This document shows positions 20,208-28,768 of a stretch of DNA of 64,000 nucleotides, piece after piece. Location of the stretch: contig CP091242.1 in NCBI GenBank assembly GCA_027627705.1, forward strand, positions 1,574,081 through 1,638,080, given 5' to 3'. The position numbers and the translations under genes were made by a program. The notes under the pieces were generated by a model. It was not told where the DNA came from. It ran no database searches and saw only the letters and a list, made by a program, of their open reading frames with translations. The DNA comes from Hyphomonadaceae bacterium BL14. Its GTDB lineage: Bacteria; Pseudomonadota; Alphaproteobacteria; Caulobacterales; Maricaulaceae. The stretch's first letter is position 1. Each line of letters opens with the position of its first letter.

Positions 20208-20825
20208 ATGCTGATTGCCTTCCTGCTTGCCGCCGCCCAGCCGGCCCCGGTCAGCCTTGACGAGATCGCGGTCTATGACCGGCTCGACTGGTCGCGCGAG
20301 GTGACCGAATGCGACCGGCTGGCCGCTCATCCTGATGATCCTGAACGGGTTGCAGACGGCGTGGCGCAGGGCGATGTGGACCTGGAGGCGGCGCGCGCCG
20401 CGTGCGAGGCGGCGGTGGCAAGCGATCCGGACAACCCCCGGCTCAATTACCAGCTGGCGCGGGTGAGCGGGTATGCCGGGCGTCATGATGAGGGCCAGCC
20501 GTTTCGCGACACCGCCCTGCGCGCGGGCTATCCGCAATCGCTGTTCGTGGTGGGTTATATCCGCCTGACCGGCTGGGACGGGCGGCCCGATGACGCGTGT
20601 TATGGCGGGGAGCTAATCCGGCGCTCGGCCCGCGCCGGACGCTTCGCCGGGCTGGTGGGCTTTCCCCATTATGCGCTGACGGGCCGCTTCGCCGGATGCC
20701 CATCAGACAAGCCGGTGATCGACCACGATGAAATGACGAGATTCCTCGATCACGCCGAAGCCGACGCCAGAGGATTCTACCAGGAGGCGCTGGTTATCCA
20801 GCTGCGCGCGCGTCTCGCCGAGTGA
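20208..20825 (+). CDS. Exported protein with TPR/Sel1-like helical repeats, unknown function
   Basis: 205 residues. A short signal peptide (MLIAFLLAAAQPAPV) is followed by alpha-helical segments resembling tetratricopeptide units: AARAACEAAVASDPDNPRLN and YQLARVSGYAGRHDEG. Then come ALRAGYPQSLFVVGY and GGELIRRSARAGRFAG, the latter in the style of Sel1 repeats. Such proteins usually act as scaffolds; no partner is visible. A GAGGGGA site precedes the ATG. It is convergent with the D-aminoacylase gene, their stop codons abutting at 20825/20826. Confidence 0.7.
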   Translation: MLIAFLLAAAQPAPVSLDEIAVYDRLDWSREVTECDRLAAHPDDPERVADGVAQGDVDLEAARAACEAAVASDPDNPRLNYQLARVSGYAGRHDEGQPFRDTALRAGYPQSLFVVGYIRLTGWDGRPDDACYGGELIRRSARAGRFAGLVGFPHYALTGRFAGCPSDKPVIDHDEMTRFLDHAEADARGFYQEALVIQLRARLAE

Positions 20826-22733
20826 TCACTCAGCCGCCACCTGCAGCGTTTCACGCTGCGGGCTCCAGCTGGTGTGGCGCAGGGCGCGGCCGAGGGTCTG
20901 GCGGCCCGCAGCGTCGGTGAAGCGCTCGCCGTCCCAGACCTGGACACCACTGACGAGCACGCAGCGCACCACGCCGTCTGAACGGTTGACCATCTGCTCG
21001 TGCCCATAATCCTCGCGCCAGATGAAGCGGGAGCGGGCCTCGGAATCATAGGCGCGCAGGGCTTCGGGATCGATGACCACCAAGTCGGCCCGGTCACCAA
21101 TCTCCATGGTCCCGGCGTCCACGCCGATGAACTGTGCCGGGTCGCGGGTCATGCGCCGCACCTGGCTCGCCACACGCTCCATACCCTCAGACTGGGCGAT
21201 CTGGAGGCCGCGCAGATTGCCGTCATAGAAGGCCATATTGGTGATGTGCGCCCCGCTATCATTGAAGCCGGGCAGGATCTGGGGATGGTTCAGCAGCGCG
21301 CGCACGATCTCCGGATCGCGATTGGCCGAGACCGTCCACCAGCGCAGGGACAGATCATACGTGCGCAAGAGATGGAGCATGAAGCCCGGCTCCTCTGCGG
21401 CCCCGTCAGGCATCGCCTCGAAGGCCGCGCGCTCGTCTGTGGTGCGTGCCAGAGACGGGTCTGACCGCCAGGCCTGGAACCGGCCCAGAACCTGGGCGAA
21501 GGTCTCGCCTGTCCAGATGTCCGGCCCGCCCGAATAAAAGACCATCTCACTGAAATCGCGGTCGAATGAGAGGGTTTCCGCCGTCAGGAGGCGCTTCAGG
21601 CGGTTGAGCCCGAACCCGGTCTTGCCGGTCATCCACATCTTTGAAAACCGCGCCTGGAAGGCCGGATCGTCCAGCAAGGCGCGCCGGCCCGCCACGTCTT
21701 CGAGATCCAGCTCATTAAGCTCGCGCAAAGCCGGGATTTCCTCGGCCAGCGGGTTGATCGGCCCGTCCCAGAACAGCTTGAACGGCGCAGCCAGCGCCTG
21801 GAAACGGAAATGGCCGCCAAACAGGGGCGAGTTGAACACCCGCGTCAGCAAGAGCGCGAGACGGCGCAGGGATTTGTTGGAGGCGACATCCATCGCCGCC
21901 ACCGCCGTGACCTTCAGCGGCTTTCCATGCAAGCGCCCGGAGGTTAGCGAGAAATTGCGCAACACCGCCAGTGGCTTGTCCTTGGGCGGGGTGGCCTGCC
22001 AGAGCCGGTCATGGCGGCGCAGGACGCCGGTGAGGCGTTTGAGCTCGCGGTACTGACCGAACTGGGAGGGGATTTTCACCCGCCGGTTGGGATCTTCGGA
22101 CAGGAAGTGGAAGGGCAGCGCATCCGTGGAGAAGCCCGGATAGCCGTCAGTCATCGCCCGCTCGAGCACCTCCTCCATCTGCCTGAGATCATTGTCCGAT
22201 GCGGTCCGTGTCACGGCACCGGTCAGGCCCATCACCTCGATGCGAAGCATGGAATGGGGAATGAGCGGGATGACATTACAGCCCAGCGGCAGATCGTCGA
22301 GATGGGCGTAATAGCCCGCCGGGCTGGTCCACACCGCCTTGTCGGCCACCTTGCGCAGCACCGGCTTGGGCATGTTTTCCACCCGGGCGAAGCAGTCCAC
22401 CAGCGGATCCTCGCCATTGCGCCGCTGATTGCCGAACGCCAGCCCCAGCGAGCAATTGCTCATCAGAACCGTGGTGGTGCCGTGACGGACAGCCTCTTTC
22501 AGCGCCGGGTCAAACTCCACTTCAAGATCGAGATGGGTGTGGATGTCCAGAAGGCCCGGCGTTACCCAAAAACCTTCGGCGTCAATGATTTGATCGGCGC
22601 GCGAGCGGTCCAGCCCGGGGCCGCGGGCGGCCACCCGTCCGGCCCGGATGGCAACATCCTCAAGCACCGGCGCACCGCCGCTGCCGTCAATGACCAGCCC
22701 GCCTGCGATGATGCAGTCATAGCGCTCGCTCAT
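20826..22733 (-). CDS. Amidohydrolase family protein, N-acyl-D-amino-acid deacylase type
   Basis: 635 residues from ATG 22733; the frame continues 50 codons upstream into the gap and is not used. It has the COG3653 layout: an N-terminal beta-sandwich part (CIIAGGLVIDGSGG), the metal-binding HTHLDLEVEFDP, a long TIM-barrel, the C-terminal GFNDSGAHITNM aspartate motif, and GDRADLVVIDP. Relatives remove acyl groups from N-acyl-D-amino acids, but many close homologues are uncharacterised, so the true substrate may differ. It is the second gene after an alpha/beta hydrolase, 31 bases apart, likely one operon under the direct repeat at 23761-23794. Confidence 0.8.
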   Translation of the reverse strand: MSERYDCIIAGGLVIDGSGGAPVLEDVAIRAGRVAARGPGLDRSRADQIIDAEGFWVTPGLLDIHTHLDLEVEFDPALKEAVRHGTTTVLMSNCSLGLAFGNQRRNGEDPLVDCFARVENMPKPVLRKVADKAVWTSPAGYYAHLDDLPLGCNVIPLIPHSMLRIEVMGLTGAVTRTASDNDLRQMEEVLERAMTDGYPGFSTDALPFHFLSEDPNRRVKIPSQFGQYRELKRLTGVLRRHDRLWQATPPKDKPLAVLRNFSLTSGRLHGKPLKVTAVAAMDVASNKSLRRLALLLTRVFNSPLFGGHFRFQALAAPFKLFWDGPINPLAEEIPALRELNELDLEDVAGRRALLDDPAFQARFSKMWMTGKTGFGLNRLKRLLTAETLSFDRDFSEMVFYSGGPDIWTGETFAQVLGRFQAWRSDPSLARTTDERAAFEAMPDGAAEEPGFMLHLLRTYDLSLRWWTVSANRDPEIVRALLNHPQILPGFNDSGAHITNMAFYDGNLRGLQIAQSEGMERVASQVRRMTRDPAQFIGVDAGTMEIGDRADLVVIDPEALRAYDSEARSRFIWREDYGHEQMVNRSDGVVRCVLVSGVQVWDGERFTDAAGRQTLGRALRHTSWSPQRETLQVAAE

Positions 22734-22764
22734 GGCGCACTTCCTCCCGTCACAGCCCTTGTGG

Positions 22765-23700
22765 TCAGGCCTTTTGCATACCCGACCGGAATTCAAGGAA
22801 GGCGTCAAGCACCTCGCCAGGCGCTTCGAGCTGGGGGTAGTGGCCGACGTGAGGAATGAGCACCGTGTCGGGGTTTGGCACAAGTGACTGATAATGCTCG
22901 ACCATATGGGCTCCGGACACCGGATCCAACGCGCCGTCGATCACCCGCAATGGCACGGGCGAATGAACCAGCGCGCCCACCCAGCGATCCCGTGTCGCGC
23001 GCCGTTCGGTAATATAATTCAACAGCTTGTGACCGATGCGCGGCATGCCGCCGCCCATCATCGCCAGCGACCAGAAGGCGTCGAGCGTTTCAGGTGAAGG
23101 CTTCGTATCGGGGCCGAACACCTCGCAAAGCCCTGTTTCAAAACGCTGTCTTGTCATCATCCGGCTCAGGAGCGGCCCCAGCGGCGAGTGCAGCAAGCGC
23201 TGGGTGAGGGTGGCGCGGTGCTGCTCGGGAAACAGGCCGCCATTGAGAAAACAGATGGATAGAATCTCCAGCCCCGCCGCCCCGCTGGCCCGCCGGTCGA
23301 TCATGCGGGCCAGCAATTCCTGGGCAACCGTGTCGCCATAGTCGTGAGCCAGGATATGGCAGGCGCTCACCCCCAGCCGGTCAAACCAGGTCTCGTGCAG
23401 GTCTGCCTGGTCCTGGATCGAGTAGGCGTAATCTGCCGGCTTGGCCGAAAAGCCGAACCCGATCATATCGATAGCCGCCACCCGGTAGCGCTCGCACAGG
23501 GCGTCCCACTGGTGCGCCCAGTCCCAGCTGGCGGTCGGGAAGCCGTGAATCAGGATCAGGACGGGGCGGCTCTCGTCACGCCAGTCGCCGCCCGTGCGCT
23601 GGAAGATATCATGGCCGCGATAGCCAAACATCGACCCGCCCGCGCGCCAGTCATTGAGGGATAGCGGCGGGGCCGGAACGGGGGACAGGGACGGGGACAT
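22765..23700 (-). CDS. Alpha/beta hydrolase (haloalkane dehalogenase/epoxide hydrolase-like, MEST-like)
   Basis: 311 residues from ATG 23700; a GTG three codons earlier (23709) is the alternative. The oxyanion motif is HGFPTASWDW. The nucleophile elbow reads LAHDYGDTVAQELL, so the nucleophile is an aspartate, as in haloalkane dehalogenases and epoxide hydrolases, and the surrounding sequence resembles the MEST/PEG1 group. The C-terminal DGALDPVSG and GHYPQLEAP supply the acid and histidine. Substrate unknown. It heads an operon with the deacylase gene. Confidence 0.82.
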   Translation of the reverse strand: MSPSLSPVPAPPLSLNDWRAGGSMFGYRGHDIFQRTGGDWRDESRPVLILIHGFPTASWDWAHQWDALCERYRVAAIDMIGFGFSAKPADYAYSIQDQADLHETWFDRLGVSACHILAHDYGDTVAQELLARMIDRRASGAAGLEILSICFLNGGLFPEQHRATLTQRLLHSPLGPLLSRMMTRQRFETGLCEVFGPDTKPSPETLDAFWSLAMMGGGMPRIGHKLLNYITERRATRDRWVGALVHSPVPLRVIDGALDPVSGAHMVEHYQSLVPNPDTVLIPHVGHYPQLEAPGEVLDAFLEFRSGMQKA

Positions 23701-23760
23701 GGGCGTCACTTTCGGGCTCGATCTGGCGTCATCATCGCCCGGGCAGGTGACGAAAACACC

Positions 23761-23794
23761 CGATCATATGTCATGATCGCCCGATCATATGTCA
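23761..23794 (-). promoter_or_regulatory. 13-bp direct repeat, candidate operator
   Basis: CGATCATATGTCA occurs at 23761-23773 and again at 23782-23794, exactly 21 bases apart (two helical turns). It lies 61-94 bases upstream of the alpha/beta hydrolase start. Each copy contains the palindrome CATATG, and the first overlaps a near-palindrome GATCATATGTCATGATC. This is the arrangement expected of a regulator binding side by side. Confidence 0.5.
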
Positions 23795-23864
23795 AACCGG
23801 CCAGATCGAGGGCCGCCGCGCCATCTGCAGCCCGGATTCGCCCCGAGTTTTCGCCGAATTCTGC

Positions 23865-24620
23865 CTAACGCACGTAGCTGGCACCATTCACATCAAACGT
23901 GGCGCCCGTGGCCGACGCGCACGCGCCCGACAGAAGGAAAGCGGTGAGCGCCCCGATCTCCTCCGGTGCTGCCATGCGCCCGAGCGGCACGTCGGCCTCA
24001 GCCTTCGCCCGCGCAGCGGCGTCCTGAGGTGCCATGTCGGTGTCGATCCAGCCCGGCGCGATGGCATAGGCGAGCAGACCCTGCCCTGCATGGGCGCGCG
24101 CCAGCGTCTTGATGAGGGCGATGAGACCGGCCTTCGACGCGGCGTAGGAGGCGTGATCGGCATCATCGCCGCGATGGGCGGCGCGCGAGGCGATCGCCAC
24201 CAGCGATCCGCCCTGGCCGTCAAGCCAGGCCCGTGCGGCCAGGCGCGCCAGATCCGCGCAGGAGGTCAGATTGACCTGCAGCGTGCGCGCCCAGTTGGCG
24301 CGCCAGTCCGCCTCGCTTGCGGCGATCCCGGCAGGCTCGAAGATTCCGTGATTGAGCACCAGCGCGTCCGGCGTGCGGCCACCGGTGCGGACCGCCTCGT
24401 CCCAGACAGCGCGCGCAGCATCCGGCTCGGCCAGATCGCCGGCGACCAGACCGGCGCAGCGCGGCCCCAGCGCCCGCGCCACAGCTTCAGCCGCGGCGCG
24501 GTTGCGCGCGTAGTGCACCAGCACATCCCCGCGCGCGTCCGCGCAGGCCTGCGCGACGGCCGCGCCCGCGCCGCGCGAGGCGCCGGTGACGAGGACGAGG
24601 CGGTTTTCAAGGCGGGTCAT
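23865..24620 (-). CDS. SDR family oxidoreductase
   Basis: 251 residues, classical short-chain dehydrogenase. The NAD(P)-binding motif is TGASRGAG (14-21), the NxG motif reads LNHGIF, the catalytic YxxxK is YAASK, and the C-terminal region has PGWIDTDM. It resembles 3-oxoacyl-ACP reductases, but the substrate cannot be read from sequence. It lies 79 bases from the pentapeptide-type membrane protein on the same strand; whether the two share a transcript is unclear. Confidence 0.9.
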   Translation of the reverse strand: MTRLENRLVLVTGASRGAGAAVAQACADARGDVLVHYARNRAAAEAVARALGPRCAGLVAGDLAEPDAARAVWDEAVRTGGRTPDALVLNHGIFEPAGIAASEADWRANWARTLQVNLTSCADLARLAARAWLDGQGGSLVAIASRAAHRGDDADHASYAASKAGLIALIKTLARAHAGQGLLAYAIAPGWIDTDMAPQDAAARAKAEADVPLGRMAAPEEIGALTAFLLSGACASATGATFDVNGASYVR

Positions 24621-24699
24621 GGCGCGGCTCTCCGGGGCATCCGACGGGAGCGCAGTTGAGCCCGGTGCGCCGCGCGCTGCAAGACGTGCGGCTGCTTGC

Positions 24700-26349
24700 C
24701 TAGCTGATCTGGAACCGCCTGCGAACGGCCAGCGCAGACAGGAAAATCAGCCCGATGGATGTGAGAGACTGGACGGTCGATACGATCTGCAACAGCAACA
24801 GCGCCCAAGGCCACTCGAACCCGGATCGCCAGGCCGAAGCCTCCAACCATCGCGGATCCCATACGAAGAAGGGCCGCACAATACCCAAAGCGGACGCTTC
24901 CAACGCCATGCTGGTGCGCGCTTGCAGTCCGGGCGTCGGCACCATCCAGCAAGCGGCAAGCCAGTAAAGCGCCGCAAAAACCCCAAACCAGATAACCAGG
25001 CAAACCAGCGGCTTGCCAACGCGCCGGCCATATTCAGCGACATGGCTGTAGACCCACGACACCAGTTTCTCAGTAACCGGCGTGGCTGCGATGTGCCGGC
25101 GCGCCTCGATTTCAAATCTGTAGAACTGGTGTTCGCGCAGACTGTCCGCCTGTTGCGCCATGGCGCGCTTCAGGACACGCGCGCCTCCTTCGAGTGCGCT
25201 CAGAGCCTCTTGGGAATCCATCCCGGCAGCCTTGGCAAGGTTGAGAGCCTCCGACCTGAAGGCCTTCACGTCCGTGCCCTCGTCTGCGATCGGATAGCAC
25301 ATCCAGCCTGAGACAATCGCACCGCTGAAGGCGCTGATGATGCGAAACGGACCCTTTGCCAGATTGAACAGGCCGGAAATCTCGGCACCGTCAAAAGCCG
25401 AACGCCAGTGCCTCTCGTGGCGGCCTGTGACCTCCAGGGCGTAAAACTCGCACAGGTGTTTGAACATCGCCCGCTTGAAGGAAAACTGCTTTGCAAACCT
25501 CGCTTCAAGAAACGCCGCGACACCAAAAAACTCGGCGCGTTCAAACGAGGCCGGGCCCAGAAATCTGGCCCGATGGAAGTCCGCTTTCTTGTTGAAAGTG
25601 GCGTATCTGAACCGGGCTTGCTTTTTGAAGGTTGCTGTCTTGAACAGTGCGTATTCGTGAAACAGCGCATCTTCGAAGCTGACATCTTGTAAAAAATGGG
25701 CGTCTTCGAAAAAATTCCAGGCATGAAATTGCGCGCGGTCAAAGCTTGCGCCTCGGTGAAACCGGGCCCTCCCGAAATTCGCCCGACCGGCAAACCGCAC
25801 GTCCGAGAAATCCACTTTGCCATGGAATTGCGCGCCGGCGAACGAAACGTCACCTGGAAACTCGGCGCGAGCGAAATGTGTGCCGTCACCAAAATGCCAA
25901 CCGGTGAAGTCTGCCTTGCCAAGAAACAAGGCGTCCTTCAATGAGACGCAGCGAACGGCATCAGCTCCGGTGTCGCCGGGCCGCAAAGATCCTGACTGTA
26001 GCACCGCTCCATCAAGCAGAACACATCCCGCTATCATGGCGCTGTCTGCAGCGGCCAGCCGCAACGTGATCTCCCCGGCGAGCGCGCCCCATTTCGAACT
26101 GTCCGGCTTCGACTTCCAGGAAGCCGCCAGCGGCTGGTGCACAATGTGCCATAGCACCCCGCCAATGGAGGCGATCAGGCCGCGATTCTTCAGGGTTGCG
26201 TCATCAAGGGATTGTCCGGTCTTCGGATCCAGGTGCCAGTAATCCTGAAGTGTCTTCGCGCCGCTGGGATGTCCGTCAATGGTGTGATCCTTCAGCGCGT
26301 CCCAGCTGAAGTCCGGACGCGTCTTCGGTGCAGCGGCCTCGTCTGTCAT
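24700..26349 (-). CDS. Pentapeptide-type repeat membrane protein with 11-residue FxxAxF units
   Basis: 549 residues. Residues 1-130 have no recognised domain. From about 145 to 300 run roughly 13 units of the form F-x-x-A/V-x-F plus five residues (for example FSDVRFAGRAN, FGRARFHRGAS, FDRAQFHAWNF), as in Pentapeptide_3 (PF13576) right-handed beta-helices. After an HxFYRFEIEARR segment come two hydrophobic stretches (LVCLVIWFGVFAALYWLAA and WALLLLQIVSTVQSL...IGLIFLSALAV) ending in RRRF, so the helix is anchored in the inner membrane. Base composition is less GC-rich than its neighbours, which hints at transfer. A GGGAGGG ribosome site precedes the ATG. Function unknown. Confidence 0.82.
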   Translation of the reverse strand: MTDEAAAPKTRPDFSWDALKDHTIDGHPSGAKTLQDYWHLDPKTGQSLDDATLKNRGLIASIGGVLWHIVHQPLAASWKSKPDSSKWGALAGEITLRLAAADSAMIAGCVLLDGAVLQSGSLRPGDTGADAVRCVSLKDALFLGKADFTGWHFGDGTHFARAEFPGDVSFAGAQFHGKVDFSDVRFAGRANFGRARFHRGASFDRAQFHAWNFFEDAHFLQDVSFEDALFHEYALFKTATFKKQARFRYATFNKKADFHRARFLGPASFERAEFFGVAAFLEARFAKQFSFKRAMFKHLCEFYALEVTGRHERHWRSAFDGAEISGLFNLAKGPFRIISAFSGAIVSGWMCYPIADEGTDVKAFRSEALNLAKAAGMDSQEALSALEGGARVLKRAMAQQADSLREHQFYRFEIEARRHIAATPVTEKLVSWVYSHVAEYGRRVGKPLVCLVIWFGVFAALYWLAACWMVPTPGLQARTSMALEASALGIVRPFFVWDPRWLEASAWRSGFEWPWALLLLQIVSTVQSLTSIGLIFLSALAVRRRFQIS

Positions 26350-26360
26350 CGCTCCCTCCC

Positions 26361-26377
26361 ACCCTAAAATTCAGGGT
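26361..26377 (-). other. Short inverted repeat before the pentapeptide-type gene
   Basis: ACCCT (26361-26365) and AGGGT (26373-26377) flank seven A/T-rich bases, 12 bases upstream of the ATG at 26349 and adjoining its ribosome site. It may be an operator or a leader hairpin. Confidence 0.25.
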
Positions 26378-26420
26378 AGCAAAAGAGCAATGAGCTTCAA
26401 CCATAAATTTTCGCGTCACC

Positions 26421-27710
26421 CTACCCCTTGAACGGGTCCTGCATCAGGATGACGTCGTCGCGCTCCGGGCTGGTGGACAGGATGGCGACCGGGGCTTCGA
26501 TCAGCTCCTCGATGCGGCGCACGTATTTCACGGCCTGGGCGGGCAAATCCATCCAGCTGCGCGCGCCGGCGGTGGAGCCGGACCAGCCTTCCAGAGTTTC
26601 GTAGACCGGCTGCACCCGGGCCTGGGCTTCGGCACCGGCGGGCAGGCGGTCATACATCTCGCCATTGAGCTTGTAGCCGACGCAGACTTTGAGCTCGTCA
26701 AAGCCGTCGAGCACGTCGAGCTTGGTCAGCGCCACGCCGGTAATGCCGTTGATCTTCACGCTCTGGCGCACCAGCACGGCGTCAAACCAGCCGCAGCGCC
26801 GCTGGCGGCTGGTCACCGTGCCGAACTCCTTGCCGCGTTCGCCCAGGCGCTGGCCGGTGGCGTCGGTCAGCTCGGTGGGGAACGGCCCCTCGCCCACCCG
26901 CGTGGTGTAGGCCTTCACAATGCCCAGCACATAGCCCACCTGGCCGGGGCCCACGCCGGACCCGGCGGCGGCCTGGCCGGCCACGGTGTTGGAGCTGGTC
27001 ACAAACGGATAGGTGCCGTGGTCCACATCCAGGAAGGCACCCTGGGCACCCTCGAACAGGACTTTCTTGCCGTCCGCGATGGCACCGTTGAGGGTTTTCC
27101 AGACCGGGTCGGCATAGGGCAGAACTTTCGGCGCGATGGCCATCAGCTCGGCGGTCAGCACGTCGGCGTCATACTCTTCCACGCCAAAGCCCCGGCGCAG
27201 GGCGTTGTGGTGATGCAGAAGCTCACCGATGCGGCGGCGAAGCTGGGCTTCGTCGGCCAGATCAATGACCCGGACCGCCCGCCGGCCCACCTTGTCCTCA
27301 TAGGCCGGGCCGATGCCCCGGCGTGTGGTGCCGATCTTCATCCCGTCATCGCGGTTTTCGCGCAGCGCATCAAGCTCGCGGTGAACCGGCAGGATCAGCG
27401 CGGCGGTTTCGGCCAGGCGCACCAGCTTGGGGGTCACGTCGACGCCCTGGGCGCGCACTTTCTCGATCTCGGAGATGAAGGCCCAGGGATCGACCACCAC
27501 GCCATTGCCGATCAGCGACAGCTTCTTCTGAACCACGCCCGACGGCATGAGCGAGAGCTTGTAGGTCACCCCGTCCACCACCAGCGTATGACCGGCATTG
27601 TGGCCGCCCTGGAAGCGCACCACCAGATCCGCGCGGTGGCACAGCCAGTCCACGATCTTGCCTTTGCCTTCGTCGCCCCACTGGGCGCCGACGACCACCA
27701 CGTTCGACAT
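26421..27710 (-). CDS. purA: Adenylosuccinate synthetase
   Basis: 429 residues, full length. It joins IMP and aspartate using GTP to give adenylosuccinate, the first step from IMP to AMP, in the cytosol. Visible motifs: [13 protein letters not shown] (P-loop-like), the catalytic histidine in [22 protein letters not shown], the [11 protein letters not shown] segment, and [12 protein letters not shown]. The start at ATG 27710 matches the family N terminus. It stands alone between the membrane protein gene and msrA on the same strand. Confidence 0.98.
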   Translation of the reverse strand: MSNVVVVGAQWGDEGKGKIVDWLCHRADLVVRFQGGHNAGHTLVVDGVTYKLSLMPSGVVQKKLSLIGNGVVVDPWAFISEIEKVRAQGVDVTPKLVRLAETAALILPVHRELDALRENRDDGMKIGTTRRGIGPAYEDKVGRRAVRVIDLADEAQLRRRIGELLHHHNALRRGFGVEEYDADVLTAELMAIAPKVLPYADPVWKTLNGAIADGKKVLFEGAQGAFLDVDHGTYPFVTSSNTVAGQAAAGSGVGPGQVGYVLGIVKAYTTRVGEGPFPTELTDATGQRLGERGKEFGTVTSRQRRCGWFDAVLVRQSVKINGITGVALTKLDVLDGFDELKVCVGYKLNGEMYDRLPAGAEAQARVQPVYETLEGWSGSTAGARSWMDLPAQAVKYVRRIEELIEAPVAILSTSPERDDVILMQDPFKG

Positions 27711-27785
27711 GGGGATGCTCCGCTAACGGTGTGAAACCGTGGCGAGGCTTAGACCCTCGCTGCGTTGCGGGCAAGGCGTGAGGCT

Positions 27786-27876
27786 GGAGCGCGATCTGAA
27801 AAGCGCGAACCGGTTTTCGGATAAATTGCGCTCCGGATTATCGAGCTGGAGCGTGCGGCCTGACGCAGTCAGGCCG
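27786..27876. repeat. Intergenic palindromic repeat element
   Basis: A long imperfect hairpin with arms GGAGCGC (27786-27792) and GCGCTCC (27828-27834) encloses the core GAACCGGTTTTCGG. It is followed by a perfect 9-bp hairpin CGGCCTGAC-GCA-GTCAGGCCG (27856-27876) immediately after the msrA stop. The core, read on the minus strand as AAAACCGGTTCGCGCTTTTC, resembles the element at 42150-42196. Such AAACCGGT...CTTTT repeats are dispersed in many alphaproteobacterial genomes. The 9-bp hairpin may also help end the msrA transcript. Confidence 0.55.
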
Positions 27877-27885
27877 GATAACGCT

Positions 27886-28512
27886 CTACCCGCCCCAGAT
27901 CTGGCGCAGGCGCTGGTCGCGCCGGCAGCCGAAACGGTAGCGCTGGTAGCGGATCGGGTTGTTCACCGCATAGTCCTGATGCTCGGCGCCGGCCGGCCAG
28001 AACGTGTCGAAATCGCGGATGCGCACGGCGATGTCGCGCCCGAACCGGTCGGCGATGGCGTCTCTGGACGCTTCGGCGGCGGCGCGCTGTGCGTCATCGA
28101 CCGGGAAAATGGCCGGGGCGTAGGCCGCGCCACGATCACAGAACTGGCCGTCGCCGTCGAACGGATCGACATTGAGCCAGTAATGCTCGAGCAGCGCCTC
28201 ATAGCTCACCACAGCCGGGTCATAGATGATGCGCGCGCTCTCCACATGACCGGTGCGCCCGCGCACCACATCGTAATAGCCCGGATTGGCTTCCGATCCG
28301 CCGGCAAAGCCGGAGACGACCTCGATAACGCCGTCGAGCCCTTCGAAATCGGCCTCGGTGCACCAGAAACAGCCCGAGGCGAAAATGGCGTGAGACAGGC
28401 CATCGGGCAGGTCCGCACCATCGGCCTGGGCCGGGCTCAGGTAATCATTAGCGAAGCTCGCGGCGCTGAGCGTGAGGGCGGCGAGCAGGGCAAGGGCGAA
28501 GCGGGCGATCAT
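27886..28512 (-). CDS. msrA: Peptide-methionine (S)-S-oxide reductase, exported
   Basis: 208 residues from ATG 28512, which starts a signal peptide (MIARFALALLAALTLSAASFA); the frame upstream is not used. The catalytic motif GCFWCTE (47-53) has its nucleophile at C48. GYYDVVRGRTGHVESARIIYDP and EHYWLNVDPFDGDGQFCDRG are typical of MsrA. A cysteine near the C terminus (RFGCRRD) is a candidate resolving residue. The enzyme repairs oxidised methionine in proteins, here in the periplasm. No msrB is adjacent. Confidence 0.94.
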   Translation of the reverse strand: MIARFALALLAALTLSAASFANDYLSPAQADGADLPDGLSHAIFASGCFWCTEADFEGLDGVIEVVSGFAGGSEANPGYYDVVRGRTGHVESARIIYDPAVVSYEALLEHYWLNVDPFDGDGQFCDRGAAYAPAIFPVDDAQRAAAEASRDAIADRFGRDIAVRIRDFDTFWPAGAEHQDYAVNNPIRYQRYRFGCRRDQRLRQIWGG

Positions 28513-28626
28513 GGGCAGGCTCCAATTGCGGGGCGTGGTCTGACACACCATGTGGCCCGATCCGCCATCGCGCCAAGGCGGGGCGCGGTCACCTTTGCGT
28601 GTGACGGCTATGAAGCGGGAGGCCGG

Positions 28627-28750
28627 GCGCGCGCCGGCGCGCGCGTAACGTGGCCATGGAAGTGGCCAAAGCCCGGCCTGCGAACGAGCCAGGCCGTTGG
28701 CGCTCTTATTGTTTCATGCGCTCCAGAAGCGGCCAAACAAGTGGCCAAAA
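28627..28750. repeat. GC palindrome and three AAGYGGCCAAA repeats between msrA and gltB
   Basis: A perfect 18-bp palindrome GCGCGCGCCGGCGCGCGC (28627-28644) is followed by AAGTGGCCAAA (28660-28670), AAGCGGCCAAA (28727-28737) and AAGTGGCCAAAA (28739-28750). The last two are tandem, 12 bases apart. They lie in the 256-base gap upstream of msrA and downstream of gltB. No gene or terminator with a T-tract is seen there. Confidence 0.45.
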
Positions 28751-28768
28751 TTCAACGCACCCAGCCCC

